Assembly (NCBI GenBank): GCA_946800325.1
Contig: OX326961.1
Span: 44,405,415-44,469,414, forward strand
DNA length: 64,000 nt
Source of the DNA: Luzula sylvatica
Taxonomy: Eukaryota > Streptophyta > Magnoliopsida > Poales > Juncaceae
Reading direction: 5' to 3'
Position numbers and translations under genes: made by a program. Below the pieces are notes generated by a model that did not search any database, was not told the origin of the DNA, and was given only the letters and a program-made list of their open reading frames with translations. Positions 55,401-64,000 of the stretch are shown piece by piece. Numbering within the stretch: the first letter of the stretch is position 1; every line of letters starts with the position of its first letter.

Positions 55401-58400
55401 AGCATTAAAAGATCGTTATGAATGGAAAAACAAACTTTCTTAGTGTTTCCAGAATTTGCTGAAAAGTTATATAGTAAAAGATACGATACAAATAATCTAA
55501 AAACACGTTATTTGAACTCCTCAAATCGTGAAAAGATTGCTACGAATCGAAAAGAAAACTTTCTTAGTGTTTGTAGATTTTGGTGAAACTTTAAGTAGTA
55601 GAAGATACGATACAAATGATCTAAAAACAAGTTATTTGAACTCCTCAAAGCGTAAAAAGATAGCTATGAATCGAAAAGAAAACTTTCTTAGTGTTTGTAG
55701 ATTTTGGTGAAACGTTAAGTAGTAGAAGATACGATACAAATGATCTAAAAACATGTTATTTGAACTCCTCAAAGCATAAAAAGATATCTATGAATCGAAA
55801 AGAAAACTTTCTTAGTGTTTGTTCAATTTGGTGAAAAGTTACGTAGTAAAATATTCGATCCAAACCATCTCAAAAACTTGTTTTTTGAACTCCTCAAAGC
55901 TTAAAATGATTGCTATGAATCGAAAAGAAAACTTTCCTAGCATTTGTACAATTTGGTGAAAAGTTATGTTGTAAATGATTCGATCCAAACCATCTCAAAA
56001 GCTCATTATTTTGGACTCCTCAAATCATGAAAAGATTGCTACGAATCAAAAATAAAACTTTCTTAGTGTTTGTAGAATTCGGTGAAAAGTTAAGTAGTGA
56101 AAGATACGATACAAATGATCTAAAAACGTGTTATTTGAACTCATCAAAGCGTAAAAAGATAGCTATAAATCGAAAAGAAAACTTTCTTAGTGTTTGTACA
56201 ATTTGGTGAAAAGTTACGTAGTAAAAGATTCGATGCAAACCATCTCAAAAACGTGTTTTTTGAACTCCTCAGATCGTCAAAAGATTGTTATGAATCGAAA
56301 AACAAACTTTCTTAGTGTTTGTAGAATTTGCTGAAAAATTATGTAGTAAAAGATATGATACAAATGATCTAAAACTCGTTTTTTGAACTCCTCAAAGCTT
56401 AAAATGATTGCTATGAATCGAAAAGAAAACTTTCATAGTGTTTGTACAATTTGGTGAAAATTTCCGTAGTAAATGATTCGATCGAAACCATCTCAAAAAC
56501 ACGTTATTTGGATTCCTCGGAGCGTTAAAAAATATTATGAATCGAAAAACAAACTTTCATAGTGTTTGTAGAATTTGGTGAAAATTTGCGTAGTAAAAGA
56601 TTCCATCCAAACCATCTCAAAAGCATGTTTTTTGGACTCCTCAGATCGTTAAAAGATTATTATGAATCGAAAAATAAACTTTCTTAGTGTTTCTAGAATT
56701 TGCTGAAAAGTTATGTAGTAAAAGATACGATACAAATGATCTAAAAACAATTTATTTGAACTCCTCAAATCATCAAAATATTGCTACGAATCGAAAAGAA
56801 ACCTTTCTAAGTGTTTCTAGAATTCGGTGAAAAGTTAAGTAGTGAAAGATACGATAGAAATGATATAAAAACACGTTATTTTAACTCCTCAAAGCGTAAA
56901 AAGATAGCTATGAATCGAAAAGAAAACTTTCTTAGTGTTTGTACAATTTGGTGAAAAGTTACGTAGTAAAAGATTCGATCCAAACCCTCTCAAAAATATG
57001 TTTTTTTGACTCCTCAGATCGTTAAAAGATTGTTATGAATAGAAAAACAAACTTTCTTAGTGTTTCTAGAATTTGCTGAAAAGTTATGTAGTAAAAGATA
57101 CGATACAAATGATCTAAAAACACATTATTTGATCTCCTTGAATCATGAAAAGATTGCTACGAATCGAAAAGAAAAATTTCTTAGTGTTTGTAGAATTTGC
57201 TGAAAAATTATGTAGTAAAAGATACGATACAAATGATCTAAAAACATGTTTTTTGAACTCCTCAAAGCTTAAAATGATTGCTATGAATCGAAAAGAAAAC
57301 TTTCCTAGTGTTTGTACAATTTGGTAAAAATTTCCGTAGTAAATGATTATATCCAAACCATCTCAAAAACACGTTATTTGGGTCCTCGGAGCGTTAATAT
57401 AATATTATGAATTGAAAAACAAACTTTCTTAGTGTTTGTAGAATTTGGTGAAAAGTCATGTAGTAAAAGATATGATACAAATGATGGAAAAACACATTAT
57501 TTGAACTCCTCAAAGCATAAAAAGATAGCAATGAATCGAAAATAAAACTTTCTTAGTGTTTGTACAATTTGGTGAAAAGTTACATAGTAAACGATTCGAT
57601 CAAAACCATCTCAAAGACATGTTTTTGGGACTCCTCAGATTGTTAAAGGATTGTTATGAATTGAAAAACAAACTTTCTTAGTGTTTCTAGAATTTGCGGA
57701 AAAGTGATGTAGTAAAAGATACGATACAAATGATCTAAAAACAAGTTATTTGAAATCCTCAAAGCGTAAAAAGATAGGTATGGATCGAAAAAAAATCTTT
57801 CTTAGTGTTTGTACAATTTGGTGAAAAGTTACGTAGTAAAAGATTCGATCCAAACCATATCAAAAACACGTTGTTTTGACTCCCCGGAGAGTTAAAAGAA
57901 TATTGTGAATCGAAAAACAAACTTTCTTAGTGTTTGTAAAATTTGGTGAAAAGTTGTAGTAAAATATATGATACAAATGATCTAAAAACACGTTAAATGA
58001 ACTCATCAAAGCATGAAAAGATTGCTAAGAATCGAAAAGAATGTTTGTACAATTTGGTGAAAAGTTGCGTAGTAAATGATTCGATCCAAACCATCTCAAA
58101 AACACGTTCTTTGGACTCCTCATAGCGTTCAAAGAATGTTATGAATGAAAAAAAAAAAAATTTAGTGTTTCCAAAATTTGCTGAAATGTTATGTAGTAAA
58201 ATATACCATACAAAAGATCTAAAAACACGTTATTTGAACTCCTCAAAACGTGAAAAGAATGCTACGAATCGAAAAGAAAACTTTCTTAGTGTTTGTAGAA
58301 TTTGCTGAAAGTTATGTAGTAAATGATTCGATCCAAACCATCTCAAAAACACGTTATTTAGACTCCTCGGAGCGTTGAAAGATTGTTATGAAGAATTTGG

Positions 58401-60125
58401 TGAAAAGTTATGTAGTAAAAGATACGATACAAATGATCGAAAAACATATTATTTGAACTCCTCAAAGCGTAGAAAGATAGCTATGAATAGAAAAGAAAAC
58501 TTTCTTAGTGTTTGTACAATTTGGTGAAAAGTTACGTTTGAAAAGATTTGATCCAAACCATCTCAAAAACATGTTTTTTGGACTCCTCAGATCGTTAAAA
58601 GATTGTTATGAATCGAAAAACAAACTTTCTCAGTGTTTCTAGAATTTGCTGAAAAGATATGTAGTGAAAGATACGATACAAATGATCCAAAAACACGTCA
58701 TTTGAACTCCTCAAATCGTCAAAAGATTGCTACGAATCGGAAAAAAACCTTTCTTAGTATTTGTAGAATTTGGTGAAAACTTATGTAGTAAAAGATACGA
58801 TACAAATGATCTAAAAACACATTATTTAAACTCCTCAAAGCGTAAAAATATTGCAATGAATCGAATAGAAAACTTTCCTAGTGCTTGTACAATTTGGTGA
58901 AAAATTACGTAGTAAAAGATTCAATCAAAACCAGTTCAAAAACATGTTATTTGGACTCCTCGGAGCGTTAAAAGATTGTTATGAATGGAAAAACAAACTT
59001 TCTTAGTGTTTCCAGATTTTGCTGAAAAGTTATGTAGTAAAATATAAGATACAAATGATCTAAAAACACGTTATTTGAACTCCTCAAATCGTAAAAAGAT
59101 TGCTACGAATCGAAAAGAAAAATTTCTTAGTGTTTGTACAATTTGGTGAAAAGTTACGTAGTAAAAGATTCGATCCAACCCATCTCAAAAACAAGTTTTT
59201 TGGACTCCTCAGATCGTTAAAAGATTGTTATGAATCGAAAAACAAACTTTCTTAGTGGTTCCAGAATTTGGTGAAAAGTTATGTAGTAAAAGACACGATA
59301 CAAATGATCTTAAAACACGTTATTTGAACTCCTCAAATCATGAAAAGATTGCCACGAATCGAAAAGAAAACTTTGTTAGTGTTTGTAGAATTTGGTGAGA
59401 AGTTAAGTAGTGAAAGATACGATACAAATGATCTAAAAACACGTCATTTGAACACCTCAAAGCGTAAAAAGATAGCTATGAATCGATAAGAAAACTTTCG
59501 TAGTGTTTGTACAATTTGGTGAAAAGTTACGTAGTAAAAGATTCGATCCAAACCATCTCAAAAACATGTTTTTTTGGACTCCTCAGATCGTTAAAAGATT
59601 GTTATGAATCGAAAAACAAACTTTCTTAGTGTTTCTAGGATTTGCTGAAAAGTTATGTAGTAAAAGATACGATACAAATGATCAAAAAACACGTTATTTG
59701 AACTCCTCGAATCATGAAAAGATTGCTACGAATCGAAAATAAAACTTTCTTAGTGTCTGTAGAATTTGCTGAAAAATTATGTAGTAAAAGATACGATACA
59801 AATGATCTAAAAACACATTTTTTGAACTCCTCAAAGCGTAAAATGATTGCTATGAATCGAAAAGAAAACTTTCCTAGTGTTTGTACAATTTGGTGAAAAG
59901 TTACGTAGTAAATGATTCGATCCAAACCATCTCAAAAGCACGTTATTTGGACTCCACGGAGCGTTAAAAGAATATTATGAATCGAAAAAAAAAGTTTTTT
60001 AGTGTTTGTAGAATTTTGTGAAAAGTTACGTAGTAAAATATACGATACAAATGATCGAAAAACACGTAATTTGAACTCCTCAAAGCGTTAAAAGATAGCT
60101 ATGAATCGAAAAGAAAACTTTCTTA
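52471..60125. repeat. HOR unit 8, long form (7,655 bp), more private changes
   Basis: The unit is collinear with units 4-7. The block is 59130-60125. It has more unit-specific changes than its neighbours by eye. Examples are CTTTCTTTGTG near 54090, AAACCTTTCTAAG near 56809, GATTATATCC near 57345, GTTAATATAATATT near 57395, and a 13-A run at 58148-58160 replacing AAAAAACAAATTTT. It lacks the conversion tract of units 6 and 7 at about 59350. Confidence 0.88.
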
Positions 60126-60679
60126 GTGCTTGTACAATTTGGTGAAAAGTTACGTCGTAAAAGATTTGATCCAAACCATCTCAAAAACACGATATTTGGA
60201 CTCCTCGGAACGTTAAAAGATTGTTATGAATCGAAAAAGAAACTTTCTCAGTGTTTCCAGAATTTGCTGAAAAGATATGTAGTAAAAGATACGATACAAA
60301 TGATCTAAAAACACGTTATTTGAAGTCCTCAAATCGTGAAAAGATTACTACGAATCGAAAAGAAAACCTTCTTAGTGTTTGTAGAATTTGGTGAAAAGTT
60401 ATGTAGTATAAGATACGATACAAATAATCTAAAAACACGTTTTTTGAACTCCTCAAAGCGTAAAAAGATAGCAATGAATCGAAAAGAAAACATTCTTAGT
60501 GTTTGTACAATTTGGTGAAAAGTTACTTAGTAAAAGATTCGATCCAAACCATCTCGAAAACATGTTTTTTGGACTCCTCAGATCGTTAAAAGATTGTTAT
60601 GAGTCGAAAAACAAACGTTCTTAGTGTTTCTAGAATTTCTTGAAAAGTCATGTAGTAAAAGATACAATACAAATGATCC

Positions 60680-60850
60680 AAAAACACGTTTTTTGAACTC
60701 CTCAAAGCGTAAAAAGATAGCAATGAATCGAAAAGAAAACATTCTTAGTGTTTGTACAATTTGGTGAAAAGTTACTTAGTAAAAGATTCGATCCAAACCA
60801 TCTCGAAAACATGTTTTTTGGACTCCTCAGATCGTTAAAAGATTGTTATG
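60680..60850. repeat. Duplicated patch with deletion in unit 9
   Basis: 60431-60602 and 60680-60851 are identical and 249 bp (one dimer) apart. Both carry CTCGAAAACATG (G at 60556 and 60805), where all other copies I read have CTCAAAAACATG. The first junction lies at about 60680-60690, within AAAAACACGTT. The second lies at about 60830-60850, within TCGTTAAAAGATTGTTATGA. Between them the normal ~1 kb of satellite is missing. The shared private base shows the patch was copied from the upstream dimer after that base arose. Confidence 0.85.
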
Positions 60851-61901
60851 AATCGAAAAACAAACTTTCTTTGTGTTTCTAGAATTTGCTGAAAAGTTAT
60901 GTAGTAAAACATACGATACAAATGATCGAAAAACACGTTATTTGAACTCTTCGAATCGTGAAAAGATTGCTACGAATCGAAAAGAAAATTTTCTTAGTTA
61001 TTGTAGAATTTGCTGAAATAGTACGTAGTAAAAGATAAGATACAAATGATCTAAAAACACGTTTTATGAACTCCTCAAAGCGTAAAATGATTCGAAAAGA
61101 AAACTTTCCTAGTGTTTGTACAATTTGGTGAAAAGTTACGTAGTAAATGATTCGATCCAAACCATCTCAAAAACACATTATTTGGACTCCTCGGAGCGTT
61201 AAAACAATATTATGAATCGAAAAACAAACTTTTTTAGTGTTTGTAGAATTTGGTGGAAAGTTATGTAGTAAAAGATACGATACAAATGATCTAAAAACAT
61301 GTTATTTGAACTCCTCAAAGCGTAAAAAGATAGCTATGAATCGAAAAGAAAACTTTCTTAGTGTTTGTACAATTTGGTGAAAAGTTACGAAGTAAAAGAT
61401 TCGATCCAAACCATCTCAAAAACGTATTTTTTGAACTCCTCAGATCGTCAAAAGATTGTTATGAATCGAAAAACAAACTTTCTTAGTGTTTATAAAATTT
61501 GCTGAAAAATTATGTAATAAAAGATACAATAGAAATGATCTATAAACACGCTATTTGAACTCCTCGAATCGTGAAAAGATTGCTACGAATCGAAAAGAAA
61601 ACTTTCTTAGTGTGTGTAGAATTTGCAGAAAAATTATGTAGTAAAAGATACGATACAAATGATCTAAAAACACGTTTTTTGAACTCCTCAAAGCGTAAAA
61701 TGATTCGAAAAGAAAACTTTCCTAGTGTTTGTACAATTTGGTGACAAGTTACGTAGTAAATGATTCGATCCAAACCATCTCAAAAACACATTATTTGGAC
61801 TCCTCGGAGCGTTAAAAGAATATTATGAATCGAAAAACAAACTTTTTTAGTGTTTGTAGAATTTGGTGGAAAGTTATGTAGTAAAAGATATGATACAAAT
61901 G

Positions 61902-61906
61902 AAAGA
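61902..61906. repeat. Left 5-bp target-site duplication (AAAGA)
   Basis: AAAGA directly precedes the LTR terminal TG. The empty site in other HOR units reads AAATGAAAGAAAAACACG (for example 55117-55134), with a single AAAGA. Confidence 0.93.
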
Positions 61907-62086
61907 TGATGAGCGGGTTTTTGTGGTGTAAAATATCGTTGTGGTAAAAACCCCGAACAATCAACAAAATTTGTAATCTAAGTTTGTACAGTGGCAAATG
62001 TATAGATTCGTTCCACGGGGAGCAATTGCGTCAAAATTTGGATCAAAATGGATGAGAAATAACGAAGAAAATTCACAGAAGATAGT

Positions 62087-62423
62087 CCGTTACAACGGAA
62101 GTGGGTTCCGTTACAACGGACTTGAGTGAAATTTCTGCGCTAAGTGTGAGATGAACGTCCGTTACAACGGATGAAACTCCGTTTTAACGCACTATACTTG
62201 TCCGTTATAACGAACAGTGGTTGCGTTGCAACGGATTGGTTAATCCGTTACAACGGACCCTTATGTCTGTTATAACGCACTTGTATTGAGCCTCTTGCGT
62301 GAAAATCCTCACTAGTCCGTTACAACGGACATGTATGTGCGTTACAACGGAAGTATAACCAACTGAATATTAAAGGACCAACCGTCCAGTCCGTTGTAAC
62401 GCAAATTGTGTCCGTTATAACGG
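62087..62423. promoter_or_regulatory. Array of 12 CCGTT-nn-AACGG inverted repeats in LTR U3
   Basis: Twelve 12-bp dyads start at 62087, 62108, 62159, 62179, 62202, 62223, 62245, 62267, 62317, 62339, 62391 and 62412. The commonest form is CCGTTACAACGG. Variants include CCGTTATAACGG, GCGTTGCAACGG, CCGTTTTAACGC and CTGTTATAACGC. Start-to-start steps are 20-23 bp or 50-52 bp, about two or five helical turns. Seventeen of 24 arms keep an intact AACGG/CCGTT. AACGG is the core of the plant mitosis-specific activator element bound by three-repeat MYB proteins, and CNGTT is a general plant MYB core. A regulatory role is inferred. Confidence 0.75.
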
Positions 62424-62660
62424 AAGTAGTTCTGGAATTAAGTTTGAGATTTGAATTGGGAGCAGTTTGATGGTTTGTTTTGGGATTGAATTAATGGAAA
62501 TTTGAACTAAGTTTAAGGCAGAAATTGAGAGCAAAAGATCAAGTAAAAGAACAAGTTTAGAACAAAGATTCAATTCAATTAACAAGGATTCATTCAAGCA
62601 AACAAAGGATTCAAACAAGAACAAGATTTACACAAATCCAAGTAATTTTATGCTACAAGA
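62424..62660. other. A/G-rich low-complexity part of U3
   Basis: There is no gene here. The stretch holds loosely repeated AAGTTTGA/ATTTGAA segments (62436-62520), then short CAAG- and GATTCA-containing repeats such as AACAAGGATTCATTCAAGC (62580-62598) and relatives up to 62640. The minus-strand frame across 62415-62624 is leucine- and serine-rich only because of this composition. Confidence 0.55.
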
Positions 62661-62712
62661 AATGCAAGAAAGGAAGGAAAACACCTAGAGAGATGAAGAG
62701 AGCTCCGAGTCT

Positions 62713-62839
62713 CATCTTGAGTGCCTTCCTTGTTGTTCGAGTTGCTAGAGAGCTAGTCAATGCGCCCAACAATTTCCTTTCGTACCGATCCACCCGTCAA
62801 TAGAAGTGAGCTTCGTACCGGTTGGGTGAGCTCAAGATG
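62713..62839. repeat. Imperfect inverted repeat with GAAGTGAGCTTC hairpin
   Basis: CATCTTGAG (62713-62721) is repeated inverted as CTCAAGATG (62831-62839). Between them, at 62803-62814, is GAAGTGAGCTTC, a 4-bp stem with a TGAG loop. It is flanked by a weaker match between CCACCC (62790-62795) and GGGTG (62825-62829). The same 12-mer is the tip of the better hairpin at 62971-63001, so the two are probably old duplicates. Confidence 0.55.
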
Positions 62840-62970
62840 TGCAAAGGTTGATTGAAAAGAAGCTTCCAACCAATCACGCCGAGAAAGCTCGACTCTTCGC
62901 TTGTGAAAGTTCGAATGAAATAAGTTTCACCCTAATTCCACACTTTTCCTTAGTCGAAGTGTAAACCGAT

Positions 62971-63001
62971 TCACCGAATGAAGTGAGCTTCTATTCGGTG
63001 A
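62971..63001. repeat. Near-perfect 31-nt hairpin in U3
   Basis: Outer arms are TCACCGAAT (62971-62979) and ATTCGGTGA (62993-63001). Inner arms are GAAG and CTTC, the loop is TGAG, and one T is bulged on the 3' side. The flanks also pair partly (ACCGAT before, CCGATC after). It lies upstream of the TATA box, so it would be in U3 DNA and only in RNA reading through from upstream. Confidence 0.7.
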
Positions 63002-63075
63002 CCGATCTTAGAAAAATTATCGTTCGTAGTTGCAATTCTTGCGCGTTCTTGAAAGTTTCTTGGACTTGCTTAAAC

Positions 63076-63077
<2 letters not shown>

Positions 63078-63149
<72 letters not shown>
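63078..63149. repeat. (GA)36 microsatellite
   Basis: This is a pure GA dinucleotide run of 72 bp. It lies about 45 bp upstream of the LTR TATA box. GA/CT tracts are common near plant core promoters and bind GAGA-type BBR/BPC proteins. Length is likely to vary between copies. The serine-leucine and arginine-glutamate frames across it are artefacts. Confidence 0.95.
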
Positions 63150-63152
<3 letters not shown>

Positions 63153-63193
63153 GACGTAAAAAGAGCGTACCAAACTCGTGGCCCTTGTGGTCA

Positions 63194-63201
63194 TATTTAT
63201 A
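63194..63201 (+). promoter_or_regulatory. Putative LTR TATA box (TATTTATA)
   Basis: TATTTATA lies in CATATTTATAGCACTC, about 410 bp before the LTR end and 330 bp before AATAAA. That arrangement is usual for an LTR promoter. Transcription would start about 25-35 bp downstream, near 63225. Confidence 0.6.
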
Positions 63202-63529
63202 GCACTCATGGAGTCTTCTTATTGGCCACGAGTTGGTGGAGAGGATTGGGGGTAAGGAAGTAATTCCCACCAAAGGTAGGTGGGCAGGATAAGGGCTAAG
63301 GGTTGAGTGGTTTTCGTGTAAACTTTTGTGTAAGTTTTCATCATGATAATTGTTTGCCTCCCGTCTCATTCATGTACCGAATATATCGATGTAATATATC
63401 GTTTTTACTCCTCTTGACGTGTTGGAGACAACTACACTCTCCAAATTCCCAGAAATTCCTTCTAATTCCTGTGATTAAGCAGTAAAACACACTTAGTGAA
63501 GAAATATTCATGTTATCTCAAATATGATT

Positions 63530-63535
63530 AATAAA
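63530..63535 (+). terminator. Putative polyadenylation signal (AATAAA)
   Basis: AATAAA lies on the same strand as and downstream of the TATA box, 78 bp before the LTR end. This fits the R/U5 boundary of an LTR and supports a plus-strand orientation. Confidence 0.55.
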
Positions 63536-63612
63536 GTATATAGAATTGTTCTTCACAAGGGCTAAAACCCCTAAATTAAGCATTAAATTTGTGCCTTATT
63601 TGCCTCACATCA

Positions 63613-63617
63613 AAAGA
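63613..63617. repeat. Right 5-bp target-site duplication (AAAGA)
   Basis: AAAGA directly follows the LTR terminal CA. With 61902-61906 it forms a perfect pair. Removing the LTR and one copy restores the exact sequence of the empty site in other HOR units. Confidence 0.93.
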
Positions 63618-64000
63618 AAAACACGTTATTTGAACTCCTGAAAGCGTAAAAAGATAGCTATGAATTGAAAAGAAAACTTTCTTAGTGTTGGTAGAATTTG
63701 GTGAAAACTTATGTAGTAAAAGATACGATACAAATGATCTAAAAACACGATATTTGAACTCCTCAAAGCGTAAAAAGATTGCAATGAATCGAATGGAAAA
63801 CTTTCCTAGTGTTTGTACAATTTGGTGAAAAGTTACGTAGTAAAAGATTCGATCAAAACAATCTCAAAAACTTGTTATTTGGACTCCTCGGAGCATTAAA
63901 AGATCGTTATGAATGGAAAAACAAACTTTCTTAGTGTTTCCAGAATTTGCTGAAAAGTTATATAGTAAAAGATACGATACAAATGATCTAAAAACACGTT
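63613..64000. repeat. Satellite array, continuation right of the LTR
   Basis: The same satellite resumes directly after the LTR, in the same orientation and phase. Position 63613 corresponds to 55122 of the preceding unit and the window end corresponds to about 55509. Nothing is lost at the insertion point except the duplicated 5-bp target. The array therefore continues beyond the window and the LTR is an insertion inside it, not its boundary. Confidence 0.96.

Larger units (their letters stand above)
1..61906. repeat. Tandem satellite array, ~124-bp monomer, left part
   Basis: This is an uninterrupted head-to-tail array. The core motifs GATACGATACAAATGAT or GATTCGATCCAAACCATC recur about every 124 bp from the first base to the LTR insertion. 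All copies have the same orientation and I saw no inversions. Typical monomers measure 124-126 bp, for example 377-500 and 501-624. A few shorter variants recur at fixed places in the higher-order unit. The sequence is AT-rich with many short A-tracts. Stop codons occur in every frame of each monomer pair, so nothing longer than about 136 codons is open. Arrays of this size and regularity are usual in plant centromeric, pericentromeric or heterochromatic knob DNA. Which of these applies cannot be told from sequence alone. The family is not one I recognise. Confidence 0.97.
61907..63612 (+). mobile_element. Solo LTR of a plant LTR retrotransposon (1,706 bp)
   Basis: The element begins TGATGAGCGGG and ends CTCACATCA, giving TG...CA termini and a short terminal inverted repeat (TGATG/CATCA). 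It is flanked by perfect AAAGA duplications, and satellite abuts both sides in phase. No second LTR, primer-binding site, polypurine tract or gag-pol frame is present. It is therefore a solo LTR, the usual product of recombination between the two LTRs of a full element. The TATA box (63194) and AATAAA (63530) are on the plus strand. That puts U3 at roughly 61907-63225 and R-U5 in the last ~390 bp. Copia or gypsy lineage cannot be assigned, because no internal region is present. Short open frames inside are low-complexity and not credible genes. Confidence 0.93.
60126..64000. repeat. HOR unit 9, rearranged, LTR-interrupted, cut by window end
   Basis: Up to about 60680 this unit follows unit 8 at an offset of 7,655. 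From about 60851 it follows unit 8 at an offset of 6,780, so a net 875 bp (seven monomers) is missing. It shares the rare CTTTCTTTGTG with unit 8 (60870 and 54090), so unit 8 or a close relative is its nearest relative in the window. The LTR at 61907-63612 splits it. Satellite then continues to the window end. Confidence 0.88.

Noticed and set aside
401..61773. Many repeated open frames of 60-136 codons on both strands (for example 462-644 plus, 1835-2113 minus, 50271-50681 minus)
   Set aside because: They recur at the satellite monomer or HOR period, overlap on opposite strands, end at fixed stops within each monomer, and change length with single-base variants. No codon or domain signal is visible. 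They are frames through tandem satellite, not genes.
1..61906. CRISPR-like regular repeats
   Set aside because: Repeats are ~124 bp, directly adjacent with no unique spacers, and the context is a eukaryotic satellite with a plant LTR.
61902..61906. Longer target duplication or insertion by a DNA transposon
   Set aside because: The empty site allows exactly AAAGA as the duplicated target, with TG...CA ends and internal TATA and AATAAA. This fits an LTR element better than a cut-and-paste transposon.
62087..62423. Simple tandem repeat or MITE-like terminal repeats
   Set aside because: Only the 12-bp dyads recur. The sequences between them are mostly unrelated and spacing takes two classes, which does not fit a tandem repeat with one unit or a pair of element ends.
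62415..62624. Minus-strand 69-codon leucine-rich frame resembling a membrane peptide
   Set aside because: It arises from AT-rich low-complexity U3 sequence, opposite to the inferred LTR transcription, with no supporting context.
63030..63369. Open frames with arginine-glutamate or serine-leucine runs
   Set aside because: They are translations of the (GA)36 microsatellite and its flanks in both directions inside a non-coding LTR promoter region.
61907..63612. Complete or non-autonomous (TRIM/LARD-type) retrotransposon
   Set aside because: There is only one LTR. Satellite and the target duplication abut both termini directly, leaving no room for an internal region, primer-binding site or polypurine tract.
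1..64000. Ribosomal DNA intergenic spacer
   Set aside because: Spacer subrepeats can form tandem arrays, but no rRNA coding sequence appears anywhere in 64 kb and the 7.66-kb period contains only satellite.

Overview
This window is almost entirely tandem satellite DNA, with no gene that I can support. The AT-rich array, the 5-bp target-site duplication around a TG...CA long terminal repeat (LTR), and the LTR's plant-style TATA and polyadenylation signals suggest a plant nuclear genome. It is probably a eudicot centromeric, pericentromeric or other heterochromatic block. I do not recognise the satellite family and cannot name the species.

Layout. Positions 1-61906 and 63613-64000 are one head-to-tail array of monomers of about 124 bp, all in the same orientation. 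The monomers fall into two families. Type A carries GATACGATACAAATGAT. Type B carries GATTCGATCCAAACCATC. They run mainly as A-A-B trimers (about 373 bp) and A-B dimers (about 249 bp). On top of this is a very long higher-order repeat (HOR). Counting from a fixed phase at 874, units begin at 874, 7534, 14194, 21849, 29504, 37160, 44815, 52471 and 60126. The first two units are 6,660 bp (54 monomers by my count). The next six are 7,655-7,656 bp (62 monomers). The long form differs by one 8-monomer block of about 995 bp at the end of the unit. Monomers inside a unit are clearly diverged, while equivalent positions in different units are nearly identical. Large units have therefore been copied recently.

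The last unit (60126 onward) is rearranged. It has lost a net 875 bp and carries a ~150-bp patch copied from 249 bp upstream. It is then split by a 1,706-bp solo LTR at 61907-63612, flanked by a perfect AAAGA duplication. The LTR holds 12 copies of a CCGTT-nn-AACGG inverted repeat at 20-23 or 50-52 bp spacing, two related hairpins, a (GA)36 tract, a TATA box and an AATAAA signal.

All short open reading frames recur with the satellite period or lie in low-complexity LTR sequence, so I treat them as chance frames. Identity statements come from reading the sequence by eye, not from a computed alignment.
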